A stretch of DNA of 64,000 nucleotides from an uncultured Clostridium sp. (GCA_905193755.1 CAJJPX010000001.1:186001-250000); one strand, 5' to 3'; counted from the stretch's first letter, positions 17,981 to 27,133 are shown. Program-made: numbers and translations. Notes: generated by a model not told the origin, from the sequence alone.

Positions 17981-18023
17981 AAAATTCACCTACTTAAATT
18001 ATATATCATATTTAGTATTTTTT

Positions 18024-18317
18024 CTATAATAATTCTTCTATTTTACTTTTAACTTCTAGATCTTTAATATCATTAAGTATTTCTTTAATCTTTTTATTTT
18101 TTTCTTCTATTTTTAGTATTTCCTCAAATTTAGTTAATTTACTAGTTATCTGATTTAAATATTTTGATGCATAACTTCTACTTACTTCATATAAATCAGC
18201 TATTTCTCCAAGACTATAATCTTCAAAATAATAATATTCAAAATAGTTTCTTTCTTTTTCACTAAGTAATTCTTTATATATAAGATATAAACTAGTTATA
18301 TATTCTCTTTCTATCAT
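18024..18317 (-). CDS. ylxM: YlxM family HTH protein associated with the SRP pathway
   Basis: A 97-residue protein. The sigma-70 region 4-like helix-turn-helix is visible ('SLGEIADLYEVSRSYASKYL', 37-56), followed by a charged helix. YlxM proteins in streptococci and relatives bind Ffh and 4.5S RNA and tune the SRP GTPase cycle. The gene starts within the stop of ftsY (TAATG), the standard position for this family, though ffh itself is not in the window. Confidence 0.88.
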   Translation of the reverse strand: MIEREYITSLYLIYKELLSEKERNYFEYYYFEDYSLGEIADLYEVSRSYASKYLNQITSKLTKFEEILKIEEKNKKIKEILNDIKDLEVKSKIEELL

Positions 18318-19351
18318 TAAAACTCCTTAAATAATCCATAGATATATTTTTCTATATCAAATGGTATTAAATCAGTTTCCTTTTCACCAAGTCCAACAAA
18401 TTTAACTGGAATATTTACTAGTTCCTTAATTGCAAGAACTATACCACCTTTAGCAGTACCATCAAGTTTAGTAAGAACTATACCTGTTATATTAGTTATT
18501 TCTTTAAAACTCTTTGCTTGAGTTATACCATTTTGTCCAGTAGTAGCATCTATTACAAGTAATGTTTCAACTGGATTACCAGGTATTATCTCATTAATTA
18601 CTCTATTCATCTTTTCAAGTTCTTTCATTAAGTTAGCTTTATTTTGAAGACGCCCTGCTGTATCTACAAGTACTATATCATACTTTTCATCTTTAGCTTT
18701 CTTAAGACCATCATATATAACAGCAGAAGGATCTTTTCTATCATCTCCATAAAAAGATACTCCAATTCTACCTGCCCACTCATTTAATTGATTTACTGCT
18801 CCAGCTCTAAAAGTATCTCCGGCAATAAGCATAATTTTCTTTCCTTCACTCTTGAACTTATTAGCTATTTTAGCAATACTAGTAGTTTTACCAACACCAT
18901 TAACACCAACAAAAAGTACTACGTTAGTTTCCCCATCTTTAATATTTAATTTACTTGATAATATATCATTACCTACATAAATCATAAATAGTTCATCAAC
19001 TATTACTTCTTTTAAATATTCAAAGTCAGTTATATTTTCACTTTTAACACGTTTCTTTAATCTATCAACAAAATCCATAACAGTATTAACACCAATATCA
19101 GCAGTTATTAATATCTCTTCAAGTTCATCATAAAATTCATCACTTATCTTAGTATATTTAATACCTAATAATGAAAGTTTACTAACAAAGTTATCACGGC
19201 TCTTAGATAGTCCTTCAACATACTTCTCTGTCTCTTTAGCTTCTTCTAACTCTTCACTTACTTCACTATTATCTGTTTCTTCTTCATTGATTTTTTCTTT
19301 TATTTCTTCTTGTTTACTAAAAATATTTTTAATCTTACTAAATAATCCCAT
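18317..19351 (-). CDS. ftsY: Signal recognition particle receptor FtsY
   Basis: About 344 residues. The ATG at 19351 is chosen because AGGTGAT lies just upstream and covers the earlier GTG/ATG codons. An acidic N-domain extension (about 15-50) is followed by the NG domain with P-loop 'GVNGVGKTTS', 'GDTFRAGAVNQL', 'DTAGRLQNKANLM' and 'TKLDGTAKGG'. FtsY docks ribosome-SRP complexes at the membrane and hydrolyses GTP with Ffh. It diverges from rnjA with a short shared promoter region. The N-terminal 'MGLFSKIKNIFSK' is the expected amphipathic membrane-targeting helix. Confidence 0.95.
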   Translation of the reverse strand: MGLFSKIKNIFSKQEEIKEKINEEETDNSEVSEELEEAKETEKYVEGLSKSRDNFVSKLSLLGIKYTKISDEFYDELEEILITADIGVNTVMDFVDRLKKRVKSENITDFEYLKEVIVDELFMIYVGNDILSSKLNIKDGETNVVLFVGVNGVGKTTSIAKIANKFKSEGKKIMLIAGDTFRAGAVNQLNEWAGRIGVSFYGDDRKDPSAVIYDGLKKAKDEKYDIVLVDTAGRLQNKANLMKELEKMNRVINEIIPGNPVETLLVIDATTGQNGITQAKSFKEITNITGIVLTKLDGTAKGGIVLAIKELVNIPVKFVGLGEKETDLIPFDIEKYIYGLFKEF

Positions 19352-19369
19352 CTTCATCACCTAATTGCT

Positions 19370-19375
19370 ATTATA
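19370..19375 (-). promoter_or_regulatory. ftsY extended -10 element
   Basis: The minus strand reads TGGTATAAT, an extended -10 box about 20 bases before the start codon. No good -35 is seen (TAGTTA at a 16-base spacing). Confidence 0.55.
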
Positions 19376-19395
19376 CCATATAAAAACCGGATAAC

Positions 19396-19424
19396 TAGAC
19401 AAAACTTAATTTTTTTGATATAAT
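19396..19424 (+). promoter_or_regulatory. rnjA promoter
   Basis: TAGACA (19396-19401), a 17-base spacer ending in TGA, and TATAAT (19419-19424). This is a strong sigma-A-type promoter with an extended -10, 37 bases before the RNase J start codon. Confidence 0.8.
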
Positions 19425-19461
19425 CTATAAATACAAATTGACTTTTCGAAGGGATGATGAA

Positions 19462-21150
19462 ATGAATAGTAAAAATAATGAGACTTTAGTCTGTGCTTTA
19501 GGTGGCTTAGGCGAAGTTGGTAAAAATATGTATGTTGTTATGCATGATGAAGAATTATTTATAATAGATTGTGGAGTTATGTTTCCAGAAGATGATTTAA
19601 TGGGAATTGACTATGTACTAGCTGATTATAATGTTCTTAAGACTATGCAAAACAAAATAAAAGGTTTAATTATAACACATGGTCATGAAGATCATATTGG
19701 TGGTATACCATTCTTACTTCAAAATATTAATATACCTGTTATCTATACACCTAATATTGCTGGTAAACTTATTAAGAATAAACTTGAAGAAAGAAATATA
19801 CCATGTCCTAAAATGGTAACTGTTAATGAAGAGTTAAATATAAAGACCAAATACTTTAATATTGAATTCTTCACTACTACTCACTCTATACCAGATTCAT
19901 TCGGTATGGCTATACATACACCTAATGGTACTATAGTAGAAACAGGAGACTTCAAAATAGATTTAACTCCTATCGGACCAGTTGCAAATATGGGAAAAAT
20001 GGCTGCTATCGGAAATGAAGGCGTAACACTTCTAATGAGTGACTCAACTAATGCATTAACTCCAGGTTTCTCAGCAAGTGAATCAGTAGTAGATGAAGCC
20101 TTAGGTGAAATATTCGCAGCAAACACTGAATCAAGAATAATCTTAGCTACATTCGCAAGTAACATCTATAGACTTACTCACATCGTAGAAACTTGTAAAG
20201 AAAACAATAGAAAAATCGCAGTATTCGGTCGTAGTATGAATACAAATATTGAAATAGCAATAGAATGTGGTTATATAAAAGATAAAGATATATTTATAAC
20301 AAGTGATGAAGCTAATAAACTTCCTCCATCAAAAGTATGTTTACTTTGTACAGGTAGTCAAGGAGAACCTTTAGCTGCTCTATCACGTATCGCAAATGGA
20401 AACGATAGAAATATAACACTTATGAAAGATGATACAGTTATATTTTCAAGTTCACCAATACCAGGTAACTCAATGTCTATTAACAGAATTATTAATAAAT
20501 TATATCTAAAAGGTGCAAAAGTTTACACTAATACTAGTGAATACGATGTTCATACAAGTGGACATGCTAAACAAGAAGAATTAAAGCTTCTACTTAGACT
20601 TATACGTCCTAAATACTTTATGCCAATGCATGGAGAATATAGAATGCTTGTTTCACATACAGACTTAGGAGTACTTTGTGATATTCCAAGAGAAAACACA
20701 TTTGTATGTAAAAATGGAGATGTAATGGCTCTTAAAGATGGAGTTGTTTATAGAAAAGGTTCTATTCCAATAAATGATATATATGTAGACGGAAGCAGAA
20801 TTGGTGATGTTGGTGTATCAATCATAAAAGATAGAAAGATAATGTCTACAGATGGAGTACTTATTGTTATACTTAATATAGACTTAGTAAATAAAAAATT
20901 ATTATTAGAACCAAATATAACTACAAGAGGTTTCGTAGTAGTAAACGATAATCAAGATTTAATTAAAAAAATACAAGATAAAACAAATATAATCACACTA
21001 AACGAACTTGAAAAAGATAACTTTAGTCTAACAGACTTAAAGAATAGAATTATCTTAGAAATAAACTCTTACGTTATAGAATTAACTGGTAGAAGACCTA
21101 TCATAATACCAATGATACTAAGTACAAAAGAAAACTTGAATAATGAATAA
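19462..21150 (+). CDS. rnjA: Ribonuclease J
   Basis: About 562 residues. The ATG at 19462 follows AAGGGA at seven bases; an in-frame TTG at 19438 is not needed. The metallo-beta-lactamase core has HGHEDHIGG (His73, His75, Asp77, His78) and the beta-CASP and C-terminal domains are full length, close to B. subtilis RNase J1 (555 residues). RNase J has 5'-3' exonuclease and endonuclease activity and drives mRNA turnover and rRNA maturation. It is the only plus-strand gene in a long minus-strand stretch and has its own promoter and terminator. Confidence 0.95.
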   Translation: MNSKNNETLVCALGGLGEVGKNMYVVMHDEELFIIDCGVMFPEDDLMGIDYVLADYNVLKTMQNKIKGLIITHGHEDHIGGIPFLLQNINIPVIYTPNIAGKLIKNKLEERNIPCPKMVTVNEELNIKTKYFNIEFFTTTHSIPDSFGMAIHTPNGTIVETGDFKIDLTPIGPVANMGKMAAIGNEGVTLLMSDSTNALTPGFSASESVVDEALGEIFAANTESRIILATFASNIYRLTHIVETCKENNRKIAVFGRSMNTNIEIAIECGYIKDKDIFITSDEANKLPPSKVCLLCTGSQGEPLAALSRIANGNDRNITLMKDDTVIFSSSPIPGNSMSINRIINKLYLKGAKVYTNTSEYDVHTSGHAKQEELKLLLRLIRPKYFMPMHGEYRMLVSHTDLGVLCDIPRENTFVCKNGDVMALKDGVVYRKGSIPINDIYVDGSRIGDVGVSIIKDRKIMSTDGVLIVILNIDLVNKKLLLEPNITTRGFVVVNDNQDLIKKIQDKTNIITLNELEKDNFSLTDLKNRIILEINSYVIELTGRRPIIIPMILSTKENLNNE

Positions 21151-21165
21151 TTCAAGTTTTTTTAT
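21131..21165. terminator. Bidirectional terminator between rnjA and the metallophosphoesterase gene
   Basis: AAAACTTGAA and TTCAAGTTTT form a perfect ten-base stem, with T-runs on the plus strand and A-runs mirrored on the other. The rnjA stop lies in the loop region. Confidence 0.85.
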
Positions 21166-22406
21166 TTTATAAGTTTTCTTTCAAAACTAATAGTGTCTTT
21201 ATCATCAAAATTTATAAAATCTACAAGTACATTACTAGCTCTATCATCTTCAAAATCAATACTACCAGCTAAAAATCCTCTATTAACAATAGTATATGAA
21301 TTAGATGGCATATCAGCAAGCGTAGGAACTCTAAATATCGCATACTTTCCATCAAATAAACATCTATATTGATGACTATGACCAAAGAAATTTAAAAATA
21401 CTGTAGAGTCCCCTATCGTATTTAACATTCTTGATATATCATGTTTTAAAGATATGTATTCTCCTCTAAGTTTCAAATATGAACTTCTATATCCCGTAAT
21501 AATAAAATCATCTCTATTACCTAAAACATCAGCAATATCATAATTACAAACAACTATTGGAAAAGCATCATGATTACCAAGAAGTATTATATTTTTAATA
21601 CTTCTATCAGATGGATAATCCTCCATAACATGATTTACTTGAGAAGAAATACTTCTATATTTACGATTACATCTACTATAATTAGAATAACATCCTTCTA
21701 TTAAATCGCCAGCATGAAATATATATTTAATATTATGACTTAACGCATAATCATAAACTTTATTTAAATAATCAAGATTCTCAAATCTACTACCTATATG
21801 AGTATCACTAATAACAATAAAATTAAGTTTATCATTACTTTCTAAATTAAAAGTATCACATACATAAGAATGAGATAAAACTCTTTCATTATCAAATCCT
21901 TTTTGTACTAATAACTCACGTCTAGGTATATTATCCACATGCTCTCTTTTAACAACCCTATCACTCTTTAATAAATTCAACACTTCATCTATAGCATTCT
22001 TTACTAAAAACAAATATATTTTTTCATCTGGTTTTCCATAAGTAAATAAATCTATATACATAGTTCTAAGTAATGCTAAATAACATGATGGACTAATATT
22101 AAGTTCATTTATAATTTCAAAATAACTTTTACCATCACAAAGCATACCAAATATATAATTTCTTTTCTTTCCACCAAAATTTCTAGTAACATTTTTAACT
22201 TTCTTACCAAGCAATTTATCAATTATAACAATTAAATAGAAATCATTTTCATCCATAGAAGAAACTATTTCACTTCTTATTTTTTTAAGCATAGACACTA
22301 TATAAGACTTTTCTAAATTTAAGCTTTTTGATATTTCATCCACACTATAGCCTAATTTAACTAACTCAATTATATACTCATATACATCAAAATAAATATT
22401 TAGCAT
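21162..22406 (-). CDS. HTH-metallophosphoesterase fusion protein
   Basis: A 414-residue protein. The C-terminal half is a calcineurin-like metallophosphoesterase with all signature blocks: SDTHIG (200-205), HAGDLIEG (231-238), GNHD (277-280), a 'SLKHD' histidine and GHSHQ near 345. The N-terminal ~150 residues hold two helix-turn-helix-like units, 'LGYSVDEISKSLNLEKSYI' (18-36) and 'GKSYFEIINELNISPSCYLA' (92-111). Such a fusion suggests a nuclease or phosphodiesterase guided to DNA, but no substrate can be named. GGAGGGG precedes the ATG. Transcription ends in the terminator shared with rnjA. Confidence 0.78.
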   Translation of the reverse strand: MLNIYFDVYEYIIELVKLGYSVDEISKSLNLEKSYIVSMLKKIRSEIVSSMDENDFYLIVIIDKLLGKKVKNVTRNFGGKKRNYIFGMLCDGKSYFEIINELNISPSCYLALLRTMYIDLFTYGKPDEKIYLFLVKNAIDEVLNLLKSDRVVKREHVDNIPRRELLVQKGFDNERVLSHSYVCDTFNLESNDKLNFIVISDTHIGSRFENLDYLNKVYDYALSHNIKYIFHAGDLIEGCYSNYSRCNRKYRSISSQVNHVMEDYPSDRSIKNIILLGNHDAFPIVVCNYDIADVLGNRDDFIITGYRSSYLKLRGEYISLKHDISRMLNTIGDSTVFLNFFGHSHQYRCLFDGKYAIFRVPTLADMPSNSYTIVNRGFLAGSIDFEDDRASNVLVDFINFDDKDTISFERKLIK

Positions 22407-22437
22407 AGCCCCTCCAAAATATCAATTATAATAACAT

Positions 22438-22465
22438 AAAAATAGAGTTTTTAAAACTCTATTTA
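22438..22465 (-). terminator. Terminator after the CPBP protease gene
   Basis: Minus-strand AAATAGAGTTTT pairs with AAAACTCTATTT; T-run follows. The gene's stop codon is in the stem. Confidence 0.8.
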
Positions 22466-23880
22466 TTATATTCTACTTTATAAAGATTAGAATCTATATC
22501 AATAATATATTTATCCATAGTCTCAGATATAAACAATGGATATTTATAATTTTCTTCCTTTAAAGTCATATAACCTATCTCTTTTATATAAGGAACATCA
22601 TAAGTTTTAAATGATTCTTTAAAACTATCTAAGAATCCCTGTGAATTAGATAAACTACTCTTATTAAAGAAATTACTATAATATATTTTAGTTTCTGTAT
22701 TAGTACTATTTATTACTACTATATAAGAATTAACATTTTCAATTACTTCAAATGAAGTAATATTTTTATAATCAAGAACAGTAAAATCGTTATTATTTTT
22801 ATTTCTTATTTCAAGTAGTCCTTCATTATTAATAAAGAATTCAAATAAATAATGAGCTTCTATTTTATCATTTTCACCTACATAAACATCCCTAGTATAA
22901 TCAATAGTGTATCTATTATAATATGGATAATGTATCTCTATATCATTATAGTTAACACTCTTACTATTAAATTCATAACATACTTGATAATCTTCATAAC
23001 CATCTATAAATACTTGAAATGGTAACATAAGTATTACAAATAATGTAATCAATAAGCTAACAAGTCTTTTATCATTTTTATCTATTACTTTAGTACCATC
23101 TTTTAAGTTAGTTCTCTTAAGTACAAGTAATGCACCAACTACATTTATGGAAGAAAGAATTAATGTTGAAAATGCATTATATAGAACTATTCCATTAGTT
23201 GGAGTATTAAAAGTACAATCTTTTATTAAATTTAAATCTCCAAGCATCAAACAAAAATCATAAATACCATGTAAGAATATAACAGCCCAAATATTTTTAG
23301 TTTTGTAATATATACTTCCAAGCAATAAACCTGCCGAAGTTGCTTGTATTACCTGTATAATTGTAGTAAATAAATCTTGTCCTGCAAGTATATTTGATAA
23401 ATGTATCAAACCAAATATTAAAGATGAAAATACTATAGAAAGTATTATATGTTTTTTTGTATCACCATATCTTTCAATAAATTCATTTTGAAGCCACCCT
23501 CTACATAAGAACTCTTCAGCAATACCAATAAATATTGTTAGTAATAATAAATTAATAAAATTGCCAAAATTAAATCCATCCAAAGAAGATAAACTTCCTA
23601 AAAATGATATTGCAGCTATTATAAGCATTGGAAATCCTAAAGTAATTGATTTAAAGAATTTTTGTTTTTTTGCTGTAAACACATATGAATTTTTAAATAA
23701 AAGCATTACTATAAGTACTAACGCAGCATATATCACTTCAAGCAATAATTCAGTACCATATTTATAATAAGCAATATTATTAGATATAAAACCAGGAAGC
23801 ACTGTAATCACACTATCTATAATTATAAAGACAAGTAACATCTCTATAAAATATATAAATATATTCTTTTTATTCTTCAT
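22459..23880 (-). CDS. CPBP family intramembrane glutamic protease
   Basis: About 473 residues from the ATG at 23880 (AAAGGAT upstream); a GTG at 23901 is in frame but overlaps the previous gene and lacks a site. Eight or so membrane helices fill the first 265 residues. The ABI/CPBP (Rce1-like) motifs are present: 'AEEFLCRG' (Glu122-Glu123), 'FGLIHLSN' and 'FLHGIYDF'. A further membrane helix (about 285-305) leads to a roughly 170-residue polar C-terminal domain that is not part of the usual family and is likely extracellular. The family cleaves membrane or prenylated peptides, often in bacteriocin immunity. It follows the DUF1003 gene closely. Confidence 0.82.
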   Translation of the reverse strand: MKNKKNIFIYFIEMLLVFIIIDSVITVLPGFISNNIAYYKYGTELLLEVIYAALVLIVMLLFKNSYVFTAKKQKFFKSITLGFPMLIIAAISFLGSLSSLDGFNFGNFINLLLLTIFIGIAEEFLCRGWLQNEFIERYGDTKKHIILSIVFSSLIFGLIHLSNILAGQDLFTTIIQVIQATSAGLLLGSIYYKTKNIWAVIFLHGIYDFCLMLGDLNLIKDCTFNTPTNGIVLYNAFSTLILSSINVVGALLVLKRTNLKDGTKVIDKNDKRLVSLLITLFVILMLPFQVFIDGYEDYQVCYEFNSKSVNYNDIEIHYPYYNRYTIDYTRDVYVGENDKIEAHYLFEFFINNEGLLEIRNKNNNDFTVLDYKNITSFEVIENVNSYIVVINSTNTETKIYYSNFFNKSSLSNSQGFLDSFKESFKTYDVPYIKEIGYMTLKEENYKYPLFISETMDKYIIDIDSNLYKVEYNK

Positions 23881-23884
23881 AATA

Positions 23885-24403
23885 CTATTTATCCTTTTCA
23901 CTTTCTAACATTCTAAGTATTCTATTTTGATTAGCTTGTATCTTAGTCATTTGATCATGTAACTCTTCAAGAATAAGTTCGCTTTTTAAATCAGTCTTAT
24001 AATCGTTCTTACCTCTTAAAGTATCTTTTTTAGCAGCTCTATTTTGACTCATCATAATTATTGGTGCCTGAAGTGCAGCTACACATGATAAGAATAAATT
24101 AAGTAAAATAAATGGATAAGGATCAAAAGCTTCTTCTTCATTTAATATTATTAAATTAATACCTATCCAAGCAAGTAGGAATACTACAAATCCTATAATA
24201 AAGCCCCAACTACCAGCTTTCTCTGTTATTTCATCAGCTAATTTATCTTTCCATGTTTCATTCTCTTCTGCTTGTTTATCAACGTCAATCGCAATTGGTT
24301 CATTAAATAATATTTCCATTAATTGAGATTCATCTTCATTTTCTAATTCTTTATTTTTGAGTAACATCTTTACTATTTCTTTTTTAGTTCTAACTTGTCC
24401 CAT
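23885..24403 (-). CDS. DUF1003 family membrane protein
   Basis: A 172-residue protein with two adjacent membrane helices (about 66-90 and 97-118) within the DUF1003 core, recognisable by 'WGFIIGFVVFLLAWIGIN', 'DPYPFILLNLFLS' and 'QAPIIMMSQNRAAKKD'. The C-terminus 'LEELHDQMTKIQANQNRIL' is a coiled-coil stretch. Function is unknown in all members I know of. It forms an operon with the CPBP gene (a few bases apart). Confidence 0.88.
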   Translation of the reverse strand: MGQVRTKKEIVKMLLKNKELENEDESQLMEILFNEPIAIDVDKQAEENETWKDKLADEITEKAGSWGFIIGFVVFLLAWIGINLIILNEEEAFDPYPFILLNLFLSCVAALQAPIIMMSQNRAAKKDTLRGKNDYKTDLKSELILEELHDQMTKIQANQNRILRMLESEKDK

Positions 24404-24478
24404 ATCTTATCTACCTCTACTATAAATAATATAACAAATAACATTCAAAGTAAAGACAAAGTCCCACATTCAAGCAAT

Positions 24479-24507
24479 AAAAAAGTCCCATTACTGAGAC
24501 TTAATAT
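24479..24507 (-). terminator. Terminator after tRNA-Ala
   Basis: Minus-strand AAGTCTC and GGGACTT (one G-U pair) form a seven-base stem followed by six T, eleven bases after the CCA end of the tRNA. Confidence 0.85.
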
Positions 24508-24512
24508 TCTAA

Positions 24513-24589
24513 TGGTGGAGAATGTGGGACTCGAACCCGCGACCCCCTGCGTGCAAGGCAGATGCTCTAGCCAACTGAGCTAATTCCCC
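24513..24589 (-). tRNA. tRNA-Ala (anticodon UGC)
   Basis: On the minus strand a 77-base cloverleaf begins GGGGAAT and ends ATTCTCC plus encoded ACCA. The acceptor stem has the G3-U70 pair, the identity element for alanine. The anticodon loop is CTTGCAC between TCTGC and GCAGG, giving UGC. D arm (GCTC/GAGC) and T arm (CGGG region with GTTCGAGTC) are normal. It is a single tRNA gene with its own promoter and terminator. Confidence 0.97.
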
Positions 24590-24624
24590 ATTAGGTAGGC
24601 ACTTGATAACAATCAAGCATACTA

Positions 24625-24654
24625 ATACTACCATATATAACATGAATAAGTCAA
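24625..24654 (-). promoter_or_regulatory. tRNA-Ala promoter
   Basis: Minus strand TTGACT (24649-24654), an 18-base spacer ending TGG, and TAGTAT (24625-24630). It lies 35 bases before the tRNA 5' end and just after the yvcK stop codon. Confidence 0.65.
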
Positions 24655-24665
24655 GCATTATTTTA

Positions 24666-25604
24666 CTATTTTATTAAAATATTCATAATTTCTAGTGCCA
24701 ATTTAACATTATCATGCCTAATTATATTATTTTCTATCTTAATTAAAGGCTTATTTACATGTTCAATCTTAATATTTTTAGTGTCTACTTCTACTAAATC
24801 CTTTTGTTCTTGTGTTTCATAAATCTTAACAATATCAGGACTTACTTCTTCACTATTAGTTATTATTGTATCTACTTTTCTCTTACCCAAATATTTATTT
24901 AATAATTTAATATGGTCACTTGCTTTAAAATTATCAGTTTCACCAGGTTGAGTCATAACATTACATACATATATGATTTTAGCATCAGACTTATCTATTG
25001 CCTTAATAACATCTTTGCATAATAAATTAGGAATAATACTTGTATATAAACTACCCATACTTAAAACTATAGCATCAGCATCCATTATTTTATCTAATAC
25101 TTCAGTATTTACTGTAGGTTCTTTTTTATAATATACTTTCTTAATCTTTTTTGGTGACATAGTAATATGATGTTCGCCTTCTACTACTTCACCATCCTCC
25201 ATTTTACCCATTAGAGTAACACAATCATCAGTCAAAGGAAGAACCTCACCTTTTAGATTTAAAATATCACTTATAAGTTTAATACCACCAGATAAATTTC
25301 CACCTATATCAGTTAAAGCAGCAAGTATCAAATTACCAACAGTATGACCATCAAAATCTCCATTAGAGCAAAATCTATAATTTACTAATTTTTCAACAAT
25401 ATTCTCGGTCTCAGACAACGAAATAAGAACTCTTCTAATATCACCAACAGCAGGTATATTAAATTCTTCTCTTATCTTTCCTGTACTTTTTCCATCATCA
25501 CAAACACTAACAACAGCAGTTATATCAAACGGAAATTGTTTAAGACCTTGAAGTAAAACAGATTGTCCTGTTCCACCACCCAAAACCACTAATTTTTTAT
25601 TCAT
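24666..25604 (-). CDS. yvcK: Gluconeogenesis factor YvcK/GlmR (CofD-like family)
   Basis: A 312-residue protein with 'VLGGGTGQSVLLQGLK' at the start, 'SVCDDGKSTGKIREEFN' and 'PAVGDIRRVL', all typical of YvcK. Family members bind UDP-GlcNAc and promote cell-wall precursor synthesis by stimulating GlmS; loss hurts growth on gluconeogenic carbon. In Bacillus it sits between rapZ (yvcJ) and whiA (yvcL); neither is beside it here. Start codon has GAGGAG upstream. The small gene upstream is 15 bases away. Confidence 0.93.
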   Translation of the reverse strand: MNKKLVVLGGGTGQSVLLQGLKQFPFDITAVVSVCDDGKSTGKIREEFNIPAVGDIRRVLISLSETENIVEKLVNYRFCSNGDFDGHTVGNLILAALTDIGGNLSGGIKLISDILNLKGEVLPLTDDCVTLMGKMEDGEVVEGEHHITMSPKKIKKVYYKKEPTVNTEVLDKIMDADAIVLSMGSLYTSIIPNLLCKDVIKAIDKSDAKIIYVCNVMTQPGETDNFKASDHIKLLNKYLGKRKVDTIITNSEEVSPDIVKIYETQEQKDLVEVDTKNIKIEHVNKPLIKIENNIIRHDNVKLALEIMNILIK

Positions 25605-25619
25605 ATACGTCTCCTCAAG

Positions 25620-26063
25620 TTATCTTATTAATATAGCCTCTTTTTTATTCTTACGAGCAAGTTTATAAAACTTATCAACTTCACTTGCATATTCTTTATA
25701 TAATCCTTTTTCTCTTAATTTTCTAAAATATTCAAGAACTTCATCTTTCTTAATAGTTCCTAAAAAGAACTCTTGATATCCATCCCCTTCATATGTAATT
25801 GTACCATATTTTTTATCAGCAAGAAACCCTGGTATATTTTTAAAACCTCTACTGACAAAATATGTTCTTCTTGTTAGCATTTCTTTGACATGAGTTTCAG
25901 GAAAATATACACCAATAGCTTTCTTAGTTGTTAACTCAAAAAATAATTTTACTTCACTTCCATCACTTAAAAACACTTTTTTCATTTTAGAAGTAGGTTT
26001 ATAGGTATCATCACTATAAAAATACATTTTATCTAAATCAACACATAAATACTCTTTATCCAC
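25620..26063 (-). CDS. Conserved-looking protein of unknown function
   Basis: A 147-residue soluble protein starting at GTG (26063), supported by AAGGAG seven bases upstream. It appears mostly beta-structured in the first 100 residues and ends in a basic helix. No motif that I recognise, no cysteine pairs, no membrane helix. It sits between the VanY-like gene (14 bases upstream) and yvcK (15 bases downstream), so the three form one message; a cell-wall link is suggested only by that company. Confidence 0.55.
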   Translation of the reverse strand: MDKEYLCVDLDKMYFYSDDTYKPTSKMKKVFLSDGSEVKLFFELTTKKAIGVYFPETHVKEMLTRRTYFVSRGFKNIPGFLADKKYGTITYEGDGYQEFFLGTIKKDEVLEYFRKLREKGLYKEYASEVDKFYKLARKNKKEAILIR

Positions 26064-26077
26064 TTATTTACTCCTTT

Positions 26078-27019
26078 TTATTTATCAACAAAATACGCAT
26101 AATATTCTTCAAAACAAATATCTTCTGATTTTATAATATTAGCTGCCTCGCTTCCAACATATCTAAGTCTCCATGTTGAAGCCTCAAAACCTGTTATACT
26201 CGTTTTATTCTCTGGAAATCTAAAAATAAATCCAAATCTATAAGCATTATCATTAAGCCATTTATATTCTAAACTTTCCTTTGGTTTATCATATGACTTA
26301 TACAATGGAACAATCGTAAAAGATAATCCAGTTTGATATTCAGAATGTCCAGCTCTCGCAGCAATTCTATCAGCTTCACTATAACCATATGCATTCTTAT
26401 ATCTTTCAAAAATCTTTTCTTGATCACTATAAGATCTATATCCATCAGCTAACACAAAAGTATATCCATCCTCACTAGCAGCTTCTATTAAAGCAATAAT
26501 ATTATCCATTATACTTTCACTAATCTTAATACCAGAATAAGCATACTGACTAGGAACATCAATTATATCACTTGGTTCATAATCTTTGCTCAAACCATAA
26601 AGTCTATTAACAAGCATAAGTTCATTTTTTGAAGTATCAGTTTCCTTAGTATTATCAAACCAATCTATATTAGATTCAGTATTTATAACAGTAACAATAT
26701 TAGTATAACTACTTAATTTATTTTCTTTTTTATAATCTAAATACTTAGTTAAATTTTTATATATAAAATATTTTTCACTCATAAACTTAACAATATTTTT
26801 ATCATACTTAAGTTCCATAAGTTTGTTTATATCTTCTTCACTTAGTTTATCTTGAATAACTTTTATTTCGTCTTCTTTATAGCCAATTAATCCAAGTTTA
26901 TACTCGTAAGTTTGTTTATATTTATAATTGCTAACTAATTTAACTATTCCGAAAATAATACCTATCAAAATAACCAAGAAAACACAAAATCTATAATAAT
27001 TAAATTTTCTAACAACCAT
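26078..27019 (-). CDS. VanY-family (M15B) D,D-carboxypeptidase-like protein lacking catalytic residues
   Basis: A 313-residue protein with one N-terminal membrane helix (about 10-29) and an extracellular VanY-like domain. The fold is clear: 'ADGYRSYSDQEKIFERY' (191-207), 'AGHSEYQTGLSF' (223-234), 'YRFGFIFRFP' and 'WRLRYVGSEAA' (283-293). In active enzymes the zinc ligands are the His of SEHQTG, the Asp four to seven residues later and the His of EPWH, with the Glu of EPWH as base. Here these are Tyr228, Thr235, Arg284 and Ser281. The protein is therefore very likely a non-catalytic peptidoglycan binder. GGAGG precedes the ATG. Confidence 0.8.
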   Translation of the reverse strand: MVVRKFNYYRFCVFLVILIGIIFGIVKLVSNYKYKQTYEYKLGLIGYKEDEIKVIQDKLSEEDINKLMELKYDKNIVKFMSEKYFIYKNLTKYLDYKKENKLSSYTNIVTVINTESNIDWFDNTKETDTSKNELMLVNRLYGLSKDYEPSDIIDVPSQYAYSGIKISESIMDNIIALIEAASEDGYTFVLADGYRSYSDQEKIFERYKNAYGYSEADRIAARAGHSEYQTGLSFTIVPLYKSYDKPKESLEYKWLNDNAYRFGFIFRFPENKTSITGFEASTWRLRYVGSEAANIIKSEDICFEEYYAYFVDK

Positions 27020-27104
27020 TTCTTATCCTCCAATTTAATTATACTAAATTTATAACTTTTTTTATAGTTAGAAACTAAAAATAGACAAAATATTACATAA
27101 TGTG

Positions 27105-27133
27105 TTCTTTTTTTAATTTATATGTGATAAAAT
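27105..27133 (+). promoter_or_regulatory. Promoter of the DUF5684 gene
   Basis: TTCTTT, 17-base spacer ending TGA, TAAAAT. The -35 is weak, but the extended -10 and position (28 bases before the start codon, with AAAGGAG between) fit. Confidence 0.5.

Noticed and set aside
24395..24583. Plus-strand open frame of 62 codons ending 'NVGLEPATPCVQGRCSSQLS'
   Set aside because: It reads through the reverse complement of tRNA-Ala; such translations are a well-known artefact.
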